The notes under the pieces were generated by a model. It worked only from the letters and a program-made list of their open reading frames with translations. It ran no database searches and had not been told where the DNA came from. Of a DNA stretch of 64,000 bases, positions 36,117 to 45,651 are shown one piece after another. A program made the position numbers and the translations under genes. Position 1 is the stretch's first letter. The number at the start of each line of letters is the position of its first letter. Source of the stretch: Phytopseudomonas dryadis (GTDB lineage: Bacteria; Pseudomonadota; Gammaproteobacteria; Pseudomonadales; Pseudomonadaceae); contig NZ_QJUM01000005.1 of assembly GCF_004327355.1 (NCBI RefSeq), positions 62,001-126,000 of the forward strand, given 5' to 3'.

Positions 36117-36905
36117 ATGAACCTGTCCGACCCCCGCCAACTGTCCACCCTGATCGAAGCGCTGCTGCTGGCGGCGGGCAAGCCGCTGTCGTTCGACCGG
36201 CTCATGGAGCTGTTCGAGGAGGCGGAGCGGCCGGACGCCGAGGTGTTCAGGAAAGCGCTGGCCATACTGGCCGGGGCCTGCAAGGGACGCGCCTTCGAAC
36301 TCAAGGAGGTGGCGTCCGGCTATCGCCTGCAGGTGCGCGACAACTTCGCGCCCTGGGTCGGCCGCCTGTGGGAAGAGCGCCCGCAGCGCTACTCGCGCGC
36401 CATGCTCGAGACGTTGGCGTTGATCGCCTACCGGCAACCGATCACCCGGGGCGAGATCGAGGATATCCGCGGCGTGGCGGTCAACAGCCATATCGTCAAG
36501 ACCCTGCTGGAGCGCGAATGGGTGCGCGTCGTCGGTTACCGCGACGTGCCGGGCAAGCCGGCCATGTTCGCCACCACCAAGGCCTTTCTCGATCATTTCA
36601 ACCTGAAGAACCTCGATGAGCTGCCGCCCCTGGCCGCATTGCGCGAACTCGAGCCCGAGCCGGTACTGGCCGCCGATGAAGACGATCCGGCCGTGCCCGA
36701 TGACCTGCAGGCCCGTGCCGACCTGGCGGCGGCCGATGAAACGCCGGCCGAGCCGGATCGGGAAACCAGCTTCGGCAGCCTGCTGGCCGAACTGGACGCC
36801 ATGGAACAAGGCCTCAAGACCGACTTCGATGACCTCGACGAGGCGAACCCGGAGGCGGACGCCGCTGTCCCTTCCCCTATGGATGGTGAGTCCCGCGACA
36901 GCTGA
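36117..36905 (+). CDS. scpB: Segregation and condensation protein B
   Basis: ScpB binds ScpA and regulates condensin assembly. The 262-residue protein has two winged helices: QLSTLIEALLLAAGKPLSFD at the N-terminus, RYSRAMLETLALIAYRQPIT near residue 91 and RGEIEDIRGVAVNSHIVKTLLE near 111, then YRDVPGKPAMFATTKAFLDHF near 141. The C-terminal 80 residues are acidic and of low complexity (AADEDDPAVPDDLQA onward). ATG 36117 follows a weak RBS. The DUF1289 gene starts 30 bp after the stop. Confidence 0.95.
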   Translation: MNLSDPRQLSTLIEALLLAAGKPLSFDRLMELFEEAERPDAEVFRKALAILAGACKGRAFELKEVASGYRLQVRDNFAPWVGRLWEERPQRYSRAMLETLALIAYRQPITRGEIEDIRGVAVNSHIVKTLLEREWVRVVGYRDVPGKPAMFATTKAFLDHFNLKNLDELPPLAALRELEPEPVLAADEDDPAVPDDLQARADLAAADETPAEPDRETSFGSLLAELDAMEQGLKTDFDDLDEANPEADAAVPSPMDGESRDS

Positions 36906-36934
36906 TCGCGGGACATGGCGAGAAGGTTGTCGAC

Positions 36935-37114
36935 GTGAAAGATCCCTGTATCAGCGTGTGCAAGTTCACCGAGGGCATCTGCATCGGTTGCGGGCGCAGC
37001 AAGGCCGAGATCAAGAACTGGAAGAAACTCGACAAGAGCGAGCGGCGCGCGTTGATGGCCGAGGCCGATATGCGCTTGCTGGCCTTGACCGGGCATACCC
37101 GGCGCAAGCGCTGA
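36935..37114 (+). CDS. DUF1289 family small cysteine protein
   Basis: This 59-residue gene starts with GTG 36935, with AGAAGG 8 bp upstream, and ends at TGA 37112. The protein reads VKDPCISVCKFTEGICIGCG then RSKAEIKNWKKLDKSERRAL. Its four cysteines (positions 5, 9, 16, 19; C-x3-C-x6-C-x2-C) and the GRSxxEIxxW pattern are diagnostic for DUF1289. The cysteines could bind an Fe-S cluster or zinc; function is unknown. It lies between scpB and rluB in the same direction and probably in one operon with scpB. Confidence 0.9.
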   Translation: MKDPCISVCKFTEGICIGCGRSKAEIKNWKKLDKSERRALMAEADMRLLALTGHTRRKR

Positions 37115-37255
37115 AGCGCAGCATTCGAGCGGCGGCGCGTTTGCGCCGCTATGCTTTGCCTGGCCACGTGCTTATGGCCGCCGATCCGCGTATGATGCGC
37201 GCCCCTTCGATGGCGTCCGCCATCCATCACCAGAGAAACACCGGGAGGTGCCCAG

Positions 37256-38452
37256 ATGAGTGAAACCGAAGAATACAGCCCCGCTGGCGAGAAATTGCAG
37301 AAAGTCCTGGCGCGCATGGGCCTGGCCTCGCGCCGCGAGATCGAATCCTGGATCGCGGCTGGCCGGGTCAAGGTCAACGGCAAGGACGCCAGCCTCGGCC
37401 AGCGCGTCGATCTGCACGATGCCATCGCCATCGACGGCCGCCTGATCCGCCGCGAAGAGGCTGCCGAGACCGTGCGCCGCGTGCTGATCTACAACAAGCC
37501 CGATGGCGAGATCTGCACCCGTGACGACCCGGAAGGCCGGCCGACGGTGTTCGACCGTCTGCCACGGCCGAAAGAGGGGCGCTGGATCAATATCGGCCGC
37601 CTGGACATCAACACCACCGGGCTGCTGATGTTCACCACCGACGGCGAACTGGCCAACCGCCTGATGCACCCGTCCTACCAGATGGACCGCGAGTACGCCG
37701 TGCGCGTGCGTGGCGAGGTCGACGAGGAAATGCTCGAGCGCCTGAAGGCGGGCGTGATGCTCGAGGACGGCCCGGCGAAGTTCACCGACATCAAGGAAGC
37801 GCCCGGTGGCGAAGGCTTCAACCACTGGTACCACTGCGTGGTCATGGAAGGGCGTAACCGCGAGGTGCGCCGTCTGTGGGAATCCCAGGGTCTGGTGGTC
37901 AGCCGTCTGAAGCGCGTACGTTTCGGTCCGGTTTTCATGACCTCGGACCTGACCATGGGGCGCTGGCGCGAAATGAGCCAGCGCGAGGTGGACATCCTCA
38001 GCGAGGAAGTCGGCCTCAAGCCGGTGGCCTTGCCGGACATGAAAGAGAAAACCCGCGACAAGCTCGATCGTTTGCAGCGCAAGTCGGCCAAGCCGGTCGG
38101 CCGTGGCGAGCGCCCGGCACGTACCCTGCGTCCAGCCCATGGCGGGCCGGCTCAGGGCGAGTCCCGCAGTGGGCGCGGTGGCCGCGACGAGCAGGCCGGC
38201 GAGCGTCCGGCCCGTGCGCCCCGCACCCCGCGTGGCGAGCAAGGCCGCAGCGAGCCGGCGCGCGGTACGCCGGTCGCCGAGCGCCCGCGCGATGTCAACA
38301 AGAAGCGCCCGAACAAGCCCGGCACGGACCGCCCGGGCATCGAGCTGACCGAGCGTCCTTCGCGCAAACCGGCCGGCCCGGTCAAGCGTCGCGGCCAGCC
38401 GGGTGGCGAAGGCCAGCGGCCTGGCTTCGGTCGTGGTCGCAAGCCGGAATAG
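37256..38452 (+). CDS. rluB: 23S rRNA pseudouridine(2605) synthase RluB
   Basis: RluB converts U2605 of 23S rRNA to pseudouridine. The 398-residue protein has an S4 RNA-binding domain ([20 protein letters not shown] from residue 12), the RsuA/RluB catalytic motif [20 protein letters not shown] near residues 116-135 with the catalytic Asp, and [20 protein letters not shown] near 196-215. After about residue 270 comes a long basic tail rich in Arg, Gly and Pro ([20 protein letters not shown] and onward), typical of Pseudomonas RluB. A possible -10 TATGAT lies at 37191. ATG 37256 follows GGGAGG. Confidence 0.95.
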   Translation: MSETEEYSPAGEKLQKVLARMGLASRREIESWIAAGRVKVNGKDASLGQRVDLHDAIAIDGRLIRREEAAETVRRVLIYNKPDGEICTRDDPEGRPTVFDRLPRPKEGRWINIGRLDINTTGLLMFTTDGELANRLMHPSYQMDREYAVRVRGEVDEEMLERLKAGVMLEDGPAKFTDIKEAPGGEGFNHWYHCVVMEGRNREVRRLWESQGLVVSRLKRVRFGPVFMTSDLTMGRWREMSQREVDILSEEVGLKPVALPDMKEKTRDKLDRLQRKSAKPVGRGERPARTLRPAHGGPAQGESRSGRGGRDEQAGERPARAPRTPRGEQGRSEPARGTPVAERPRDVNKKRPNKPGTDRPGIELTERPSRKPAGPVKRRGQPGGEGQRPGFGRGRKPE

Positions 38453-38512
38453 GCAGGCGGTTGCTGGTCGAAAAAGGGCCGGGAGCCATTTAAGCGTTTA
38501 GCCCGCAAGACG

Positions 38513-39126
38513 GTGGGAGCCGCGACCCCGCGGCGAATCGTGGCCATACCGCGATTTTTGCAGGATGGCCACGATCGCATCGCGCCGAGGTCGGCGCTCC
38601 TACACGATCAGTGGCTTGCCGCGAACCGGTAGGAGCCGCGACCTCGCGGCGAATCGTGGGCATACCACGTTTTTGCAGGATAGTCACGATCGCATCGCGC
38701 CGAGGTCGGCGCTCCTACACGATCGCTGGCTTGCCGCGAACCGGTAGGAGCCGCGACCTCGCGGCGAATCGTGGGCATACCACGTTTTTGCAGGATAGTC
38801 ATGATCGCATCGCGCCGAGGGCGACGTTCCTACACGATCGCTGGCTTGCCGCGAGCCGGTGGGAGCCGCGACCCTGCGGCGAATCGTGGCCATACCGCGA
38901 TTTTTGCAGAATGGCCACGATCGCATCGCGCCGAGGGCGACGTTCCTACACGGTCGGTGGTTTGCCGCGAACCGGTGGGAGCCGCGACCCCGCGGCGAAT
39001 GGTGGCCATACCGTGGTTTTGCAGGATGGCCACGATCGCATCGCTCCGAGGTTGGCGTTTCTGCACGGACGGTGGTTTGCCACGCTCCCGTAGGTGCCCT
39101 GTCCCTGCAAAAACCTTATCTGATCG
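38513..39126. repeat. Tandem array of five REPIN units ending in the AAACCTTATCTGATCG motif
   Basis: The 684-bp gap between rluB and the diguanylate cyclase gene is mostly repeat. Units start at 38513, 38629, 38744, 38859 and 38975 and end at 39089, a period of 115-116 bp. The unit is the inverse complement of that in the array at 29059, with another spacer between the two palindromic halves (CATACCGCGATTTTTGCAGG or CATACCACGTTTTTGCAGG). The junction AAACCTTATCTGATCG follows at 39111-39126. Reading frames crossing it are artefacts. Confidence 0.95.
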
Positions 39127-39136
39127 GCACCAGGGT

Positions 39137-40063
39137 TTACCCGGCCATGGCCAGGCGGTTGCGCCCGCTGCGCTTGGCGCTATACAGCGCACTGTCCGCG
39201 CGGCGCAGCAGGCTGTCGGCGGACTCGCCCGGCAGCAGGCTGGCGCAGCCCAGGCTGATCGACAGTTCGATGGGCAGGCCCTGGGCCACGCACTGCAGAT
39301 CCACGATGGCCTGGCGCAGGCGCTCGCCGACTTGTGCAGCGCCTTCGCGGTGGGTGCCGGAAAGCAGCACGAGGAATTCCTCGCCGCCATAGCGGAACAC
39401 CATGTCGATATTGCGCAGCTGATTCTTCAGGGTGCTGGCGACGGCCTTGAGCACCTGGTCGCCGGCACCGTGGCCGTGTTCGTCGTTGATGCGCTTGAAG
39501 TGATCCAGGTCCAGCATCAGCAGGGACAGCGGCTGCTGATTGCGCCGCGACAGCTCGACTTCCCGTTGCAGCACCTGATCCATGGCGATGCGGTTGCCGG
39601 TATCGGTCAGCGGATCGCGCAGTGCGCTCTGGATCGCGACCCGATACATCAGGGCATTGCGCAGCGGGAAGAGCAGGCTGGCCAGCAGCGACTCGAGCTG
39701 CGCCAGTTCGTCGTCGCTGAAGCGCTGGCGGCGACGGAAGGCCAGTTCACCCAGGTATTCGTCCTCATGGCTGAGGCGATAGGTGGCCGAATGCGTGGCC
39801 GGCTCGCCTATCTCCAGGCGCAGGTCGCTGCTGGTGTGCTGGTAGCCCAGGGCATCCACCGGCACCAGCCGTTGCAGCTCGCGGAAGAACAGGTTGAGTA
39901 CGCGCTCGGCATCCAGGCTGGTCTGCAGCAGCATGCTCAGTTGCTGACGCAGTTGCGCCAGGCTGACCGGGCGGGCAGCGTTCTTGCGGCTGCCCGGAAA
40001 CCCCAGGCGTTGCAGCTTGGCGGCGTCGAAATCGATGGTGTTTTTCTGGCTGGGGGGGACCAT
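39137..40063 (-). CDS. Diguanylate cyclase (GGDEF protein)
   Basis: The 308-residue protein has an N-terminal sensory region of about 140 residues, possibly GAF-like (DAERVLNLFFRELQRLVPVD), and a C-terminal GGDEF domain with the active motif GGEEF (FRYGGEEFLVLLSG) near residue 230. An RxxD inhibitory site (RNID) lies exactly five residues before GGEEF, so the enzyme should be product-inhibited by c-di-GMP. The start of the domain shows DPLTDTGNRIAMDQ with the Mg-binding Asp. No membrane helix is seen, so it is cytoplasmic. It fits a P. aeruginosa GGDEF protein at this position by my memory of gene order. Confidence 0.93.
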   Translation of the reverse strand: MVPPSQKNTIDFDAAKLQRLGFPGSRKNAARPVSLAQLRQQLSMLLQTSLDAERVLNLFFRELQRLVPVDALGYQHTSSDLRLEIGEPATHSATYRLSHEDEYLGELAFRRRQRFSDDELAQLESLLASLLFPLRNALMYRVAIQSALRDPLTDTGNRIAMDQVLQREVELSRRNQQPLSLLMLDLDHFKRINDEHGHGAGDQVLKAVASTLKNQLRNIDMVFRYGGEEFLVLLSGTHREGAAQVGERLRQAIVDLQCVAQGLPIELSISLGCASLLPGESADSLLRRADSALYSAKRSGRNRLAMAG

Positions 40064-40288
40064 TCTGCTGAACCTCTGGCGCTTCTATGCGGCTTTACGG
40101 TCATAGAGCGAATTTCGTGCCAGTCTTCTTGGTCAGCTAAAAGTCCTTGATGTTCAAAGGGTTGGCTAACTGGGCGGGCGGCAAAAGGCCATTGATGGCC
40201 ATGGGCCGTCAGAAGGCCGGCAAGGAATTGCCGACCCTGTACCCGGTGGTGACAATTTAATGTCGTGGGCCGGAGTAAGCCGCAGGCC

Positions 40289-41029
40289 CTACTGGGCGTC
40301 GAACGCCTGGCCGTTGACGCCGCTGCTGTCCGGGCCCATGAGGTACAGATAGACCGGCATGATGGCTTCGGGCCTGGGGTTGTTGTCCGGGTTCTCGCCA
40401 GGGTAGGCCTGGGCGCGCATGTCGGTGCGGGTGGCGCCGGGATTGACGCTGTTGGCGCGGATCGCCGATACGCCGTCGACCTCGTCGGCCATGACCTGCA
40501 TCAGCCCTTCGGTGGCGAACTTGGACACGGCGTAGGCGCCCCAGTAGGCTCGCCCCTTGCGGCCGACGCTGCTGGAGGTGAAGACCACCGAGGCGTCGCT
40601 GGACAGCTTGAGCAGGGGCAGCAGGGTACTGGTGAGCATGAAGGTGGCGTTGACGTTGACCTGCATGACGCGCATGAAATTGTCGCCGGAGAGTTGTTCC
40701 AGCGGCGTGCGCGGGCCGATGATCGAGGCGTTGTGCAGCAGGCCGTCGAGTTTGCCGAATTCCTTTTCGATCAGCGCCGCCAGCTCGTCGTACTGATGGG
40801 GCAGGGCGTTTTCCAGGTTGAAGGGGATCACCGCCGGCTGGGCGTGTCCGGCCTGCTCGATGGCATCGTAGACGCGGCTCAGGTTGTCCTCGCTCTTGCC
40901 CAGCAACAACACGCTGGCGCCATGGGCGGCAAAGGTCTTGGCGGCGGCGGCACCGATCCCGCGTCCGGCACCGGTGACCAGGATCACGCGGCCCTCGAGC
41001 AGGTCGGGGCGGGCGCTGTAGTCGAACAT
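40289..41029 (-). CDS. YciK-type short-chain dehydrogenase
   Basis: The 246-residue SDR has the NADP-binding motif VTGAGRGIGAAAA near residue 16, LHNASIIGP near 90, catalytic Ser-Tyr-Lys in VFTSSSVGRKGRAYWGAYAVSKFA near 139-162, and NSVNPGATRTDMRAQAYPGE near 185. The wording is that of YciK, an SDR of unknown substrate often found beside ubiG-related genes. ATG 41029 (MFDYSARPDLLEGR) was chosen as the family start; the upstream GGAGCC-CCC run provides the RBS. It follows mupP by a repeat-containing gap. Confidence 0.92.
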   Translation of the reverse strand: MFDYSARPDLLEGRVILVTGAGRGIGAAAAKTFAAHGASVLLLGKSEDNLSRVYDAIEQAGHAQPAVIPFNLENALPHQYDELAALIEKEFGKLDGLLHNASIIGPRTPLEQLSGDNFMRVMQVNVNATFMLTSTLLPLLKLSSDASVVFTSSSVGRKGRAYWGAYAVSKFATEGLMQVMADEVDGVSAIRANSVNPGATRTDMRAQAYPGENPDNNPRPEAIMPVYLYLMGPDSSGVNGQAFDAQ

Positions 41030-41052
41030 AGGGGGGGCTCCTTCGGAGAGCG

Positions 41053-41130
41053 GCAAGCTTCAAGCCATAAGCTTCAAGCAAAAGCCTGGTATTGCAACGG
41101 TTTCAGAGGCGGATGCTGATTTGCAGCTTG
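41053..41130. repeat. AGCTTCAAGC repeat, imperfect stem-loop
   Basis: GCAAGCTTCAAGC (41053-41065), with AAGCTTCAAGC repeated at 41069-41079, and an opposed GCAGCTTGCAGCTGCCGC (41123-41140) form an imperfect hairpin before the dehydrogenase gene. The same arm lies at 26973. Confidence 0.55.
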
Positions 41131-41141
41131 CAGCTGCCGCA

Positions 41142-41813
41142 TCAGCAGCTGCACAGCGCCTGGTCGAGTACCTTGCGCAGCTCCAGCGGGTGGTCGACGA
41201 CCACGTCGGCGCCCCAGTGGCGCGGATTGTCGTCGGGGTGGATATAGCCGTAGGTCACGGCCGCGGTCCTGGTGCCCGCCGCGCGGCCGGACTCGATGTC
41301 GCGCAGGTCGTCGCCGACGAACAGCACGCTGGCCGGCTCCAGCCGCAGGGTGGCGCAGGCGAGGATCATCGGCTCCGGATCCGGCTTGCTGCGGGTCACG
41401 TGATCGGGGCAGATGAGAATGGCCGAACGCTCGGCCAGGCCCAGGCGCTGCATGATCGGTTCGGCGAAACGCAATGGTTTGTTGGTCACCACGCCCCAGA
41501 TCAGGCGCGCGCGCTCGATGTCTTCGAGCAGCGGCTCGATGCCGTCGAAGGGGCGTGTCAGCACGGCGCAATGATCCTGGTAGCGCTCGAGGAACTCCAG
41601 GCGCAGCGCCTCGAAGCCGTCGCTCAGCGGGTCGATGTCGAAGGTGTTGACGAGCATGGCGCGGGCACCGCCCGAGACATGGTCGCGGATCTGCTTTTCA
41701 TCGACCGGCGGCAGGCCGCGGTCGGCGCGCATGGCCTGGCAGATGGCGATGAAGTCGGGCGCGCTGTCGAGCAGCGTGCCATCCATGTCGAAAAGTACCG
41801 CGCGCAGCCGCAT
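41142..41813 (-). CDS. mupP: N-acetylmuramic acid 6-phosphate phosphatase MupP
   Basis: The 223-residue HAD phosphatase shows motif [20 protein letters not shown] (catalytic Asp 10 and 12), motif [23 protein letters not shown] and [18 protein letters not shown], and motif [20 protein letters not shown]. MupP removes the 6-phosphate of MurNAc in the pseudomonad cell-wall recycling route that bypasses de novo UDP-MurNAc synthesis and underlies intrinsic fosfomycin resistance. The place next to ubiG is diagnostic; phosphoglycolate phosphatase is the close relative. Its ATG overlaps the ubiG stop. Confidence 0.93.
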   Translation of the reverse strand: MRLRAVLFDMDGTLLDSAPDFIAICQAMRADRGLPPVDEKQIRDHVSGGARAMLVNTFDIDPLSDGFEALRLEFLERYQDHCAVLTRPFDGIEPLLEDIERARLIWGVVTNKPLRFAEPIMQRLGLAERSAILICPDHVTRSKPDPEPMILACATLRLEPASVLFVGDDLRDIESGRAAGTRTAAVTYGYIHPDDNPRHWGADVVVDHPLELRKVLDQALCSC

Positions 41814-42511
41814 CAGGCCTCCTTGAGAGTCTGAACCATGTAGTTGACGTCGACGTCGCTGGCCAGCTTGTAGTGCTTGGTCAGGGGATTGTAGGTCAGG
41901 CCGATGATGTCCTTGACCTGCAGGCCGGTGTCACGGCTCCAGGCGCCGAGTTCGGACGGGCGAATGAATTTCTTGAAGTCGTGGGTGCCGCGCGGCAGCA
42001 GGCGCAGAATGTATTCGGCACCGATCACCGCGAACAGGTAGGCCTTGGGGTTGCGGTTGATGGTGGAGAAGAACACCTGGCCGCCGGGTTTGACCAGCGT
42101 GTGGCAGGCGCGAATCACCGAAGAGGGATCGGGCACGTGCTCGAGCATCTCCAGGCAGGTGACCACGTCGAACTGGCCGGGCATTTCTTCGGCCATGGCT
42201 TCGGCGGTGATCTGCCGGTAATCCACTTCCACGCCGGATTCCAGCTGATGCAGGCGGGCCACGGACAGTGGTGCCTCGCCCATGTCGATGCCGGTCACGC
42301 TGGCGCCACGCTGGGCCATGGCTTCGCTGAGGATGCCGCCACCGCAGCCGACGTCGAGCACCTTCTTGCCCGCCAGGCCGGCGCGCTCGTCGATCCAGTT
42401 GACGCGCAACGGATTGATCTCGTGCAGCGGCTTGAACTCGCTTTCCCGATCCCACCAGCGATGGGCGAGGGCTTCGAATTTGGCGATTTCAGCGTGGTCG
42501 ACGTTGCTCAT
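41813..42511 (-). CDS. ubiG: Ubiquinone biosynthesis O-methyltransferase UbiG
   Basis: UbiG carries out both O-methylations in ubiquinone synthesis with S-adenosylmethionine. The 232-residue protein begins [20 protein letters not shown], has the SAM-binding motif [20 protein letters not shown] near residues 51-70, [11 protein letters not shown] near 116, and [20 protein letters not shown] near 142-161. ATG 42511 gives the usual family start. It is co-transcribed with mupP (stop and start overlap by one base). Confidence 0.97.
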   Translation of the reverse strand: MSNVDHAEIAKFEALAHRWWDRESEFKPLHEINPLRVNWIDERAGLAGKKVLDVGCGGGILSEAMAQRGASVTGIDMGEAPLSVARLHQLESGVEVDYRQITAEAMAEEMPGQFDVVTCLEMLEHVPDPSSVIRACHTLVKPGGQVFFSTINRNPKAYLFAVIGAEYILRLLPRGTHDFKKFIRPSELGAWSRDTGLQVKDIIGLTYNPLTKHYKLASDVDVNYMVQTLKEA

Positions 42512-42576
42512 AGTGTTCCCTGAGTGAAGCGAATGCGGGAGGCCAGGGGCGTGAGACGCCCATGTTGCCAGTTTTG

Positions 42577-42600
42577 CCCCGCGGCGTGGCCACCGCGGGG
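42577..42600. other. GC-rich hairpin between mtaD and ubiG
   Basis: CCCCGCGG (42577-42584) and CCGCGGGG (42593-42600) form a perfect 8-bp stem with an 8-base loop. There is no T-run after it on the minus strand, so it is not a clear intrinsic terminator. Confidence 0.5.
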
Positions 42601-42648
42601 ACATTCAATGTATGACAGTTTGTCGCAGATCGCGTTGTGTGGCGATCG

Positions 42649-43974
42649 TCAGGCCTGGCGGCCGCCGATTTTCTCGCCCCAGGCGCGGCTGGTGGCGATG
42701 ATCCGCTGTTCGTCCAGGCGGGTCAGTACGCCGGCTTCGAGCAGCGGCTTGCCGGCGACCCACAGGTACTCCACGCAATCGCGCGAGCAGGCGTAGATCA
42801 GTTGTGAAACCGGGTCGTACACGGGTTGCTGGGCCAGGCCGCGCAGGTCGAAGGCGGCCAGGTCGGCGGATTTGCCCAGTTCCAGCGAGCCTATCTGGCT
42901 GTCCAGGCCCAGTGCCCTGGCGCCGTTGAGTGTCGCCATGCGCAAGGCGCGGTGGGCGTCCAGGGCGTTGGCCGAGCCGGCCACGGCCTTGGCCAGCAGG
43001 GCGGCGGTACGGGTTTCGCCAAGCAGGTCGAGGTCGTTGTTGCTGGCTGCGCCGTCGGTGCCGACGGCGACGTTGACCCCGGCTTGCCAGAGTTTTTCCA
43101 CCGGGCAGAAGCCGCTGGCCAGCTTGAGGTTGGACTCGGGACAATGGATCACGCTGCTGTTGGTCGCCACCAGCAGGGCGATGTCCTCGTCATCGACCTG
43201 GGTCATGTGCACGGCCTGGAAGCGCGGGCCCAGCAGGCCCAGGCGCTGCAGGCGGGCCAGGGGGCGTTCGCCATGGTGCTGCAGGCTCTGCTGCACCTCG
43301 AAGGCGGTCTCCTGCACGTGCATGTGGATGCCGGCGTCCAGTTCCTCGGCGAGCACGCGCACGTTTTCCAGGTTGGCATCGCTGACCGTGTAGGGCGCAT
43401 GGGGGCCGAAGGACACGCTCAGGCGTGGGTGGTGCTTGAGGTCGTCGAACAGGGTCATGCCCTTGCGCAGGGCTTCGTCGGCATCGCGGGCGCCGGGAAT
43501 GGCGAAATCCAGCACCGGAACGCTGATCTGCGCGCGCATGCCGCTGGCGTGTACCCGTTCGCAGGCCATCTCCGGGAAGAAGTACATGTCGGCGAAGCAA
43601 CTGATGCCACTTTTTATCTGTTCGGCGATGGCCAGTTCGGTGCCGTCCTGGACGAACTGCTCGTTGACCCATTTGGCTTCGGCCGGCCAGATGTGCTTTT
43701 CCAGCCAGGTCATCAGCGGCAGGTCATCGGCCAGGCCGCGGAACAGGGTCATCGCCGCATGCCCGTGGGCGTTGACCAGGCCCGGGGTGAGCAGACGACC
43801 CGGCAGCTCGCGCACTTCCAGGGCGGTATGGCGCAAGGCTTCGGCCCGCGGCGCGATCAGCACGATGCGCCCTGCGCGGATACCCAGGCCATGGTCGTGC
43901 AGCACGACGCCCGCAGGTTCGACCGGCACCAGCCAGGAGGGCAGTAGAAGGAGGTCGAGCGGGGCGTCGGCCAT
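42649..43974 (-). CDS. mtaD: 5'-methylthioadenosine / S-adenosylhomocysteine deaminase, TRZ/ATZ family
   Basis: The 441-residue amidohydrolase has intact metal and catalytic motifs: [19 protein letters not shown] near residues 64-82 (HxH), [11 protein letters not shown] near 206, [10 protein letters not shown] near 239 and [14 protein letters not shown] near 290 with the catalytic Asp. In P. aeruginosa the corresponding enzyme deaminates methylthioadenosine to methylthioinosine, and a phosphorylase then gives methylthioribose-1-phosphate. The mtnA-like gene that should handle this product lies divergently next door. ATG 43974 ([20 protein letters not shown]) fits the family start. Confidence 0.92.
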   Translation of the reverse strand: MADAPLDLLLLPSWLVPVEPAGVVLHDHGLGIRAGRIVLIAPRAEALRHTALEVRELPGRLLTPGLVNAHGHAAMTLFRGLADDLPLMTWLEKHIWPAEAKWVNEQFVQDGTELAIAEQIKSGISCFADMYFFPEMACERVHASGMRAQISVPVLDFAIPGARDADEALRKGMTLFDDLKHHPRLSVSFGPHAPYTVSDANLENVRVLAEELDAGIHMHVQETAFEVQQSLQHHGERPLARLQRLGLLGPRFQAVHMTQVDDEDIALLVATNSSVIHCPESNLKLASGFCPVEKLWQAGVNVAVGTDGAASNNDLDLLGETRTAALLAKAVAGSANALDAHRALRMATLNGARALGLDSQIGSLELGKSADLAAFDLRGLAQQPVYDPVSQLIYACSRDCVEYLWVAGKPLLEAGVLTRLDEQRIIATSRAWGEKIGGRQA

Positions 43975-44351
43975 GGCGGGTATCCCGTGGTTGAAAAGAT
44001 CGAGTCTATAGGGGAATGTGCCGGCCTTGAAGGTGTGGCGCTCGCGGCCCGGGTGGCAGGGCAATCGCGCTATGCGCTCGAAGAGCCGGCGACTGCATGG
44101 ATGCAGGAGGTAGAGCGAAGCAGGAGCCCGAGCCGAATACAGCGCTGGAAAGCTGGAGGCTGAACGAAAAGCGGCTCGAGCACGACGCGAAGCAGCGGTT
44201 TCTCGTCCAGCTTTCCAGCCTCCAGCGCTTTTCATCGAGTGCGGGCGATGCCCCATGCTATAGCGCAATTGCCCTGGCCCTGATGGTGGTTGACGCGCCT
44301 GCGTTGCGCGGCGCGGCGTATAATGGTCGGCTTTTCAGGATGGAGTGGGTG
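43975..44351. other. 377-bp divergent gap with partly inverted repeat and -10 box
   Basis: No gene is seen. The space between mtaD and mtnA holds imperfectly inverted arms AGCGCTGGAAAGCTGGAGG (44141-44159) and CTTTCCAGCCTCCAGCGCT (44211-44229), a CCTCCAG-type repeat that also appears near 6563. A perfect TATAAT at 44319-44324 (context GGCGTATAATGG) could be the mtnA -10, 28 bp before its ATG; no matching -35 lies at the standard distance. Confidence 0.6.
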
Positions 44352-45425
44352 ATGCGCGAGCAGTTACTGGCGGCTGAGCATGTCGTGGGGTTCGCCTGGC
44401 GCGAGGGGGCTCTGCATGTGCTCGATCAGCGCCTGTTGCCCTTCGAGCAGGTCTGGCACGTCTGCGATTCGCTGCCGGCCGTGGCGCGGGTCATCGCCAA
44501 CATGGCCCTGCGCGGCGCCTCGGCCATCGCCATCAGCGCGGCCTACGGGGTGTTGCTGGGGGCGCGTCAGCGCCTGGCCGAGGGCGGCGACTGGCAGGCG
44601 GCGCTGCAGCAGGACTGCCAGTTGCTGCTGCAGGCCCAGCCCTCCGGCGCGAGTCCGGCCTGGGCCGTGGCGCGCATGCGCGAGCGCCTGAAGCGGCTGC
44701 GCCCGGGGGAAGCGCCGCTGGCCGTGCTCGAGGCTGAAGCGCAGGGGATCCACCTGAGCGATCGCGAGGCCAATCTGGTCACCGCGCAGCTCGGGGTCGA
44801 GCTGATCCGCCGTCATCAGGGCAATCTGCAGAACCTGCTGACCCACGGCAATGCCGGCGCCCTGGCGACGGGCGGCTTCGGGACCGCGCTGGGCGTGGTG
44901 CGCGGCGCCCAGCTGGAGGGGTTGCTGGAGCGCCTGTACGTCGACGAGACCCGGCCCCTGCTGCAGGGCGCTCGGCTGACCGTCTGGGAGCTCGCCGAGG
45001 AGGGACTGGCGGTGTCCCTGAATGCCGATGCCGCCGCCGCGCACCTGATGAAGACCCGCGGCATCACCTGGGTGATCGTCGGTGCCGAACGCGTCGCGGC
45101 CAATGGTGACCTGCTCGCCGCGATAGGCACCTATCAGTTGGCGGTCAGTGCGATGCATCACGGCGTGCGCTTCATGGTGGTGGCGCCGAGTTCGAGTATC
45201 GATCTGGCGCTGGAGAGCGGCGATGAGCTGGTTGGCGAGCCGGGCAGCGCGCACCTGTTCGAGCCGGGTGAGCCGGTCGCGGCCAGCGGCACCCACGTGG
45301 TCAATCCGTTGTGCGATGTGACGCCAGCGGACCTGGTCGATTTCCTGGTGACCGAGAAGGGCGTGATCGAGCGCCCCGATACGGCGAAAATCGCCCAGTT
45401 GATGTGTCGCAAGCGTCTGCATTGA
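44352..45425 (+). CDS. mtnA: MtnA-like methylthioribose-1-phosphate isomerase, catalytic residues missing
   Basis: Over 357 residues the protein aligns with MtnA (aldose-ketose isomerase of methionine salvage): the C-terminal part [20 protein letters not shown] and [20 protein letters not shown] are standard. But the key sites differ. The catalytic Cys of the motif THCNAGALAT (Cys160 in B. subtilis) is Gly 166 here ([10 protein letters not shown]), the catalytic Asp of GADRxAANGD (Asp240) is Glu 246 ([10 protein letters not shown]), the following TANKIGTY reads LLAAIGTY, and RGAPAIG reads RGASAIA. The frame is intact and ATG 44352 has GGAG upstream. Either an inactive or altered-function MtnA; see findings. 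Confidence 0.85.
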   Translation: MREQLLAAEHVVGFAWREGALHVLDQRLLPFEQVWHVCDSLPAVARVIANMALRGASAIAISAAYGVLLGARQRLAEGGDWQAALQQDCQLLLQAQPSGASPAWAVARMRERLKRLRPGEAPLAVLEAEAQGIHLSDREANLVTAQLGVELIRRHQGNLQNLLTHGNAGALATGGFGTALGVVRGAQLEGLLERLYVDETRPLLQGARLTVWELAEEGLAVSLNADAAAAHLMKTRGITWVIVGAERVAANGDLLAAIGTYQLAVSAMHHGVRFMVVAPSSSIDLALESGDELVGEPGSAHLFEPGEPVAASGTHVVNPLCDVTPADLVDFLVTEKGVIERPDTAKIAQLMCRKRLH

Positions 45426-45651
45426 GTGGCGGCGCAGGCAGTCGCGGCATCGCCCGGCGGGGATAGGTGCGGGGCGCTGTTTGTGGTAAGCTCCGGCGGT
45501 TTTCAGGGGTGCCGTCAGCGGTCGCCATCACTGCCTTAACGTATTGATTTGTCGTGAGTCGTTGCTGGCCTGAGGCCATATAGCGACGCGCTCTGCCCCG
45601 TTCCACCCGGAGGGCGCGGAGCTTCACCAGAAAAAAGGAACCAGGCTACTC

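Noticed and set aside
29059..39089. The regular arrays as CRISPR loci
   Set aside because: Period is 116 bp with both halves and linker conserved; there are no unique spacers of about 32 bp between 28-36 bp repeats, and no cas genes are present.
42577..42600. GC hairpin as an intrinsic terminator of mtaD
   Set aside because: No U-run follows on the transcribed strand; recorded only as a hairpin.
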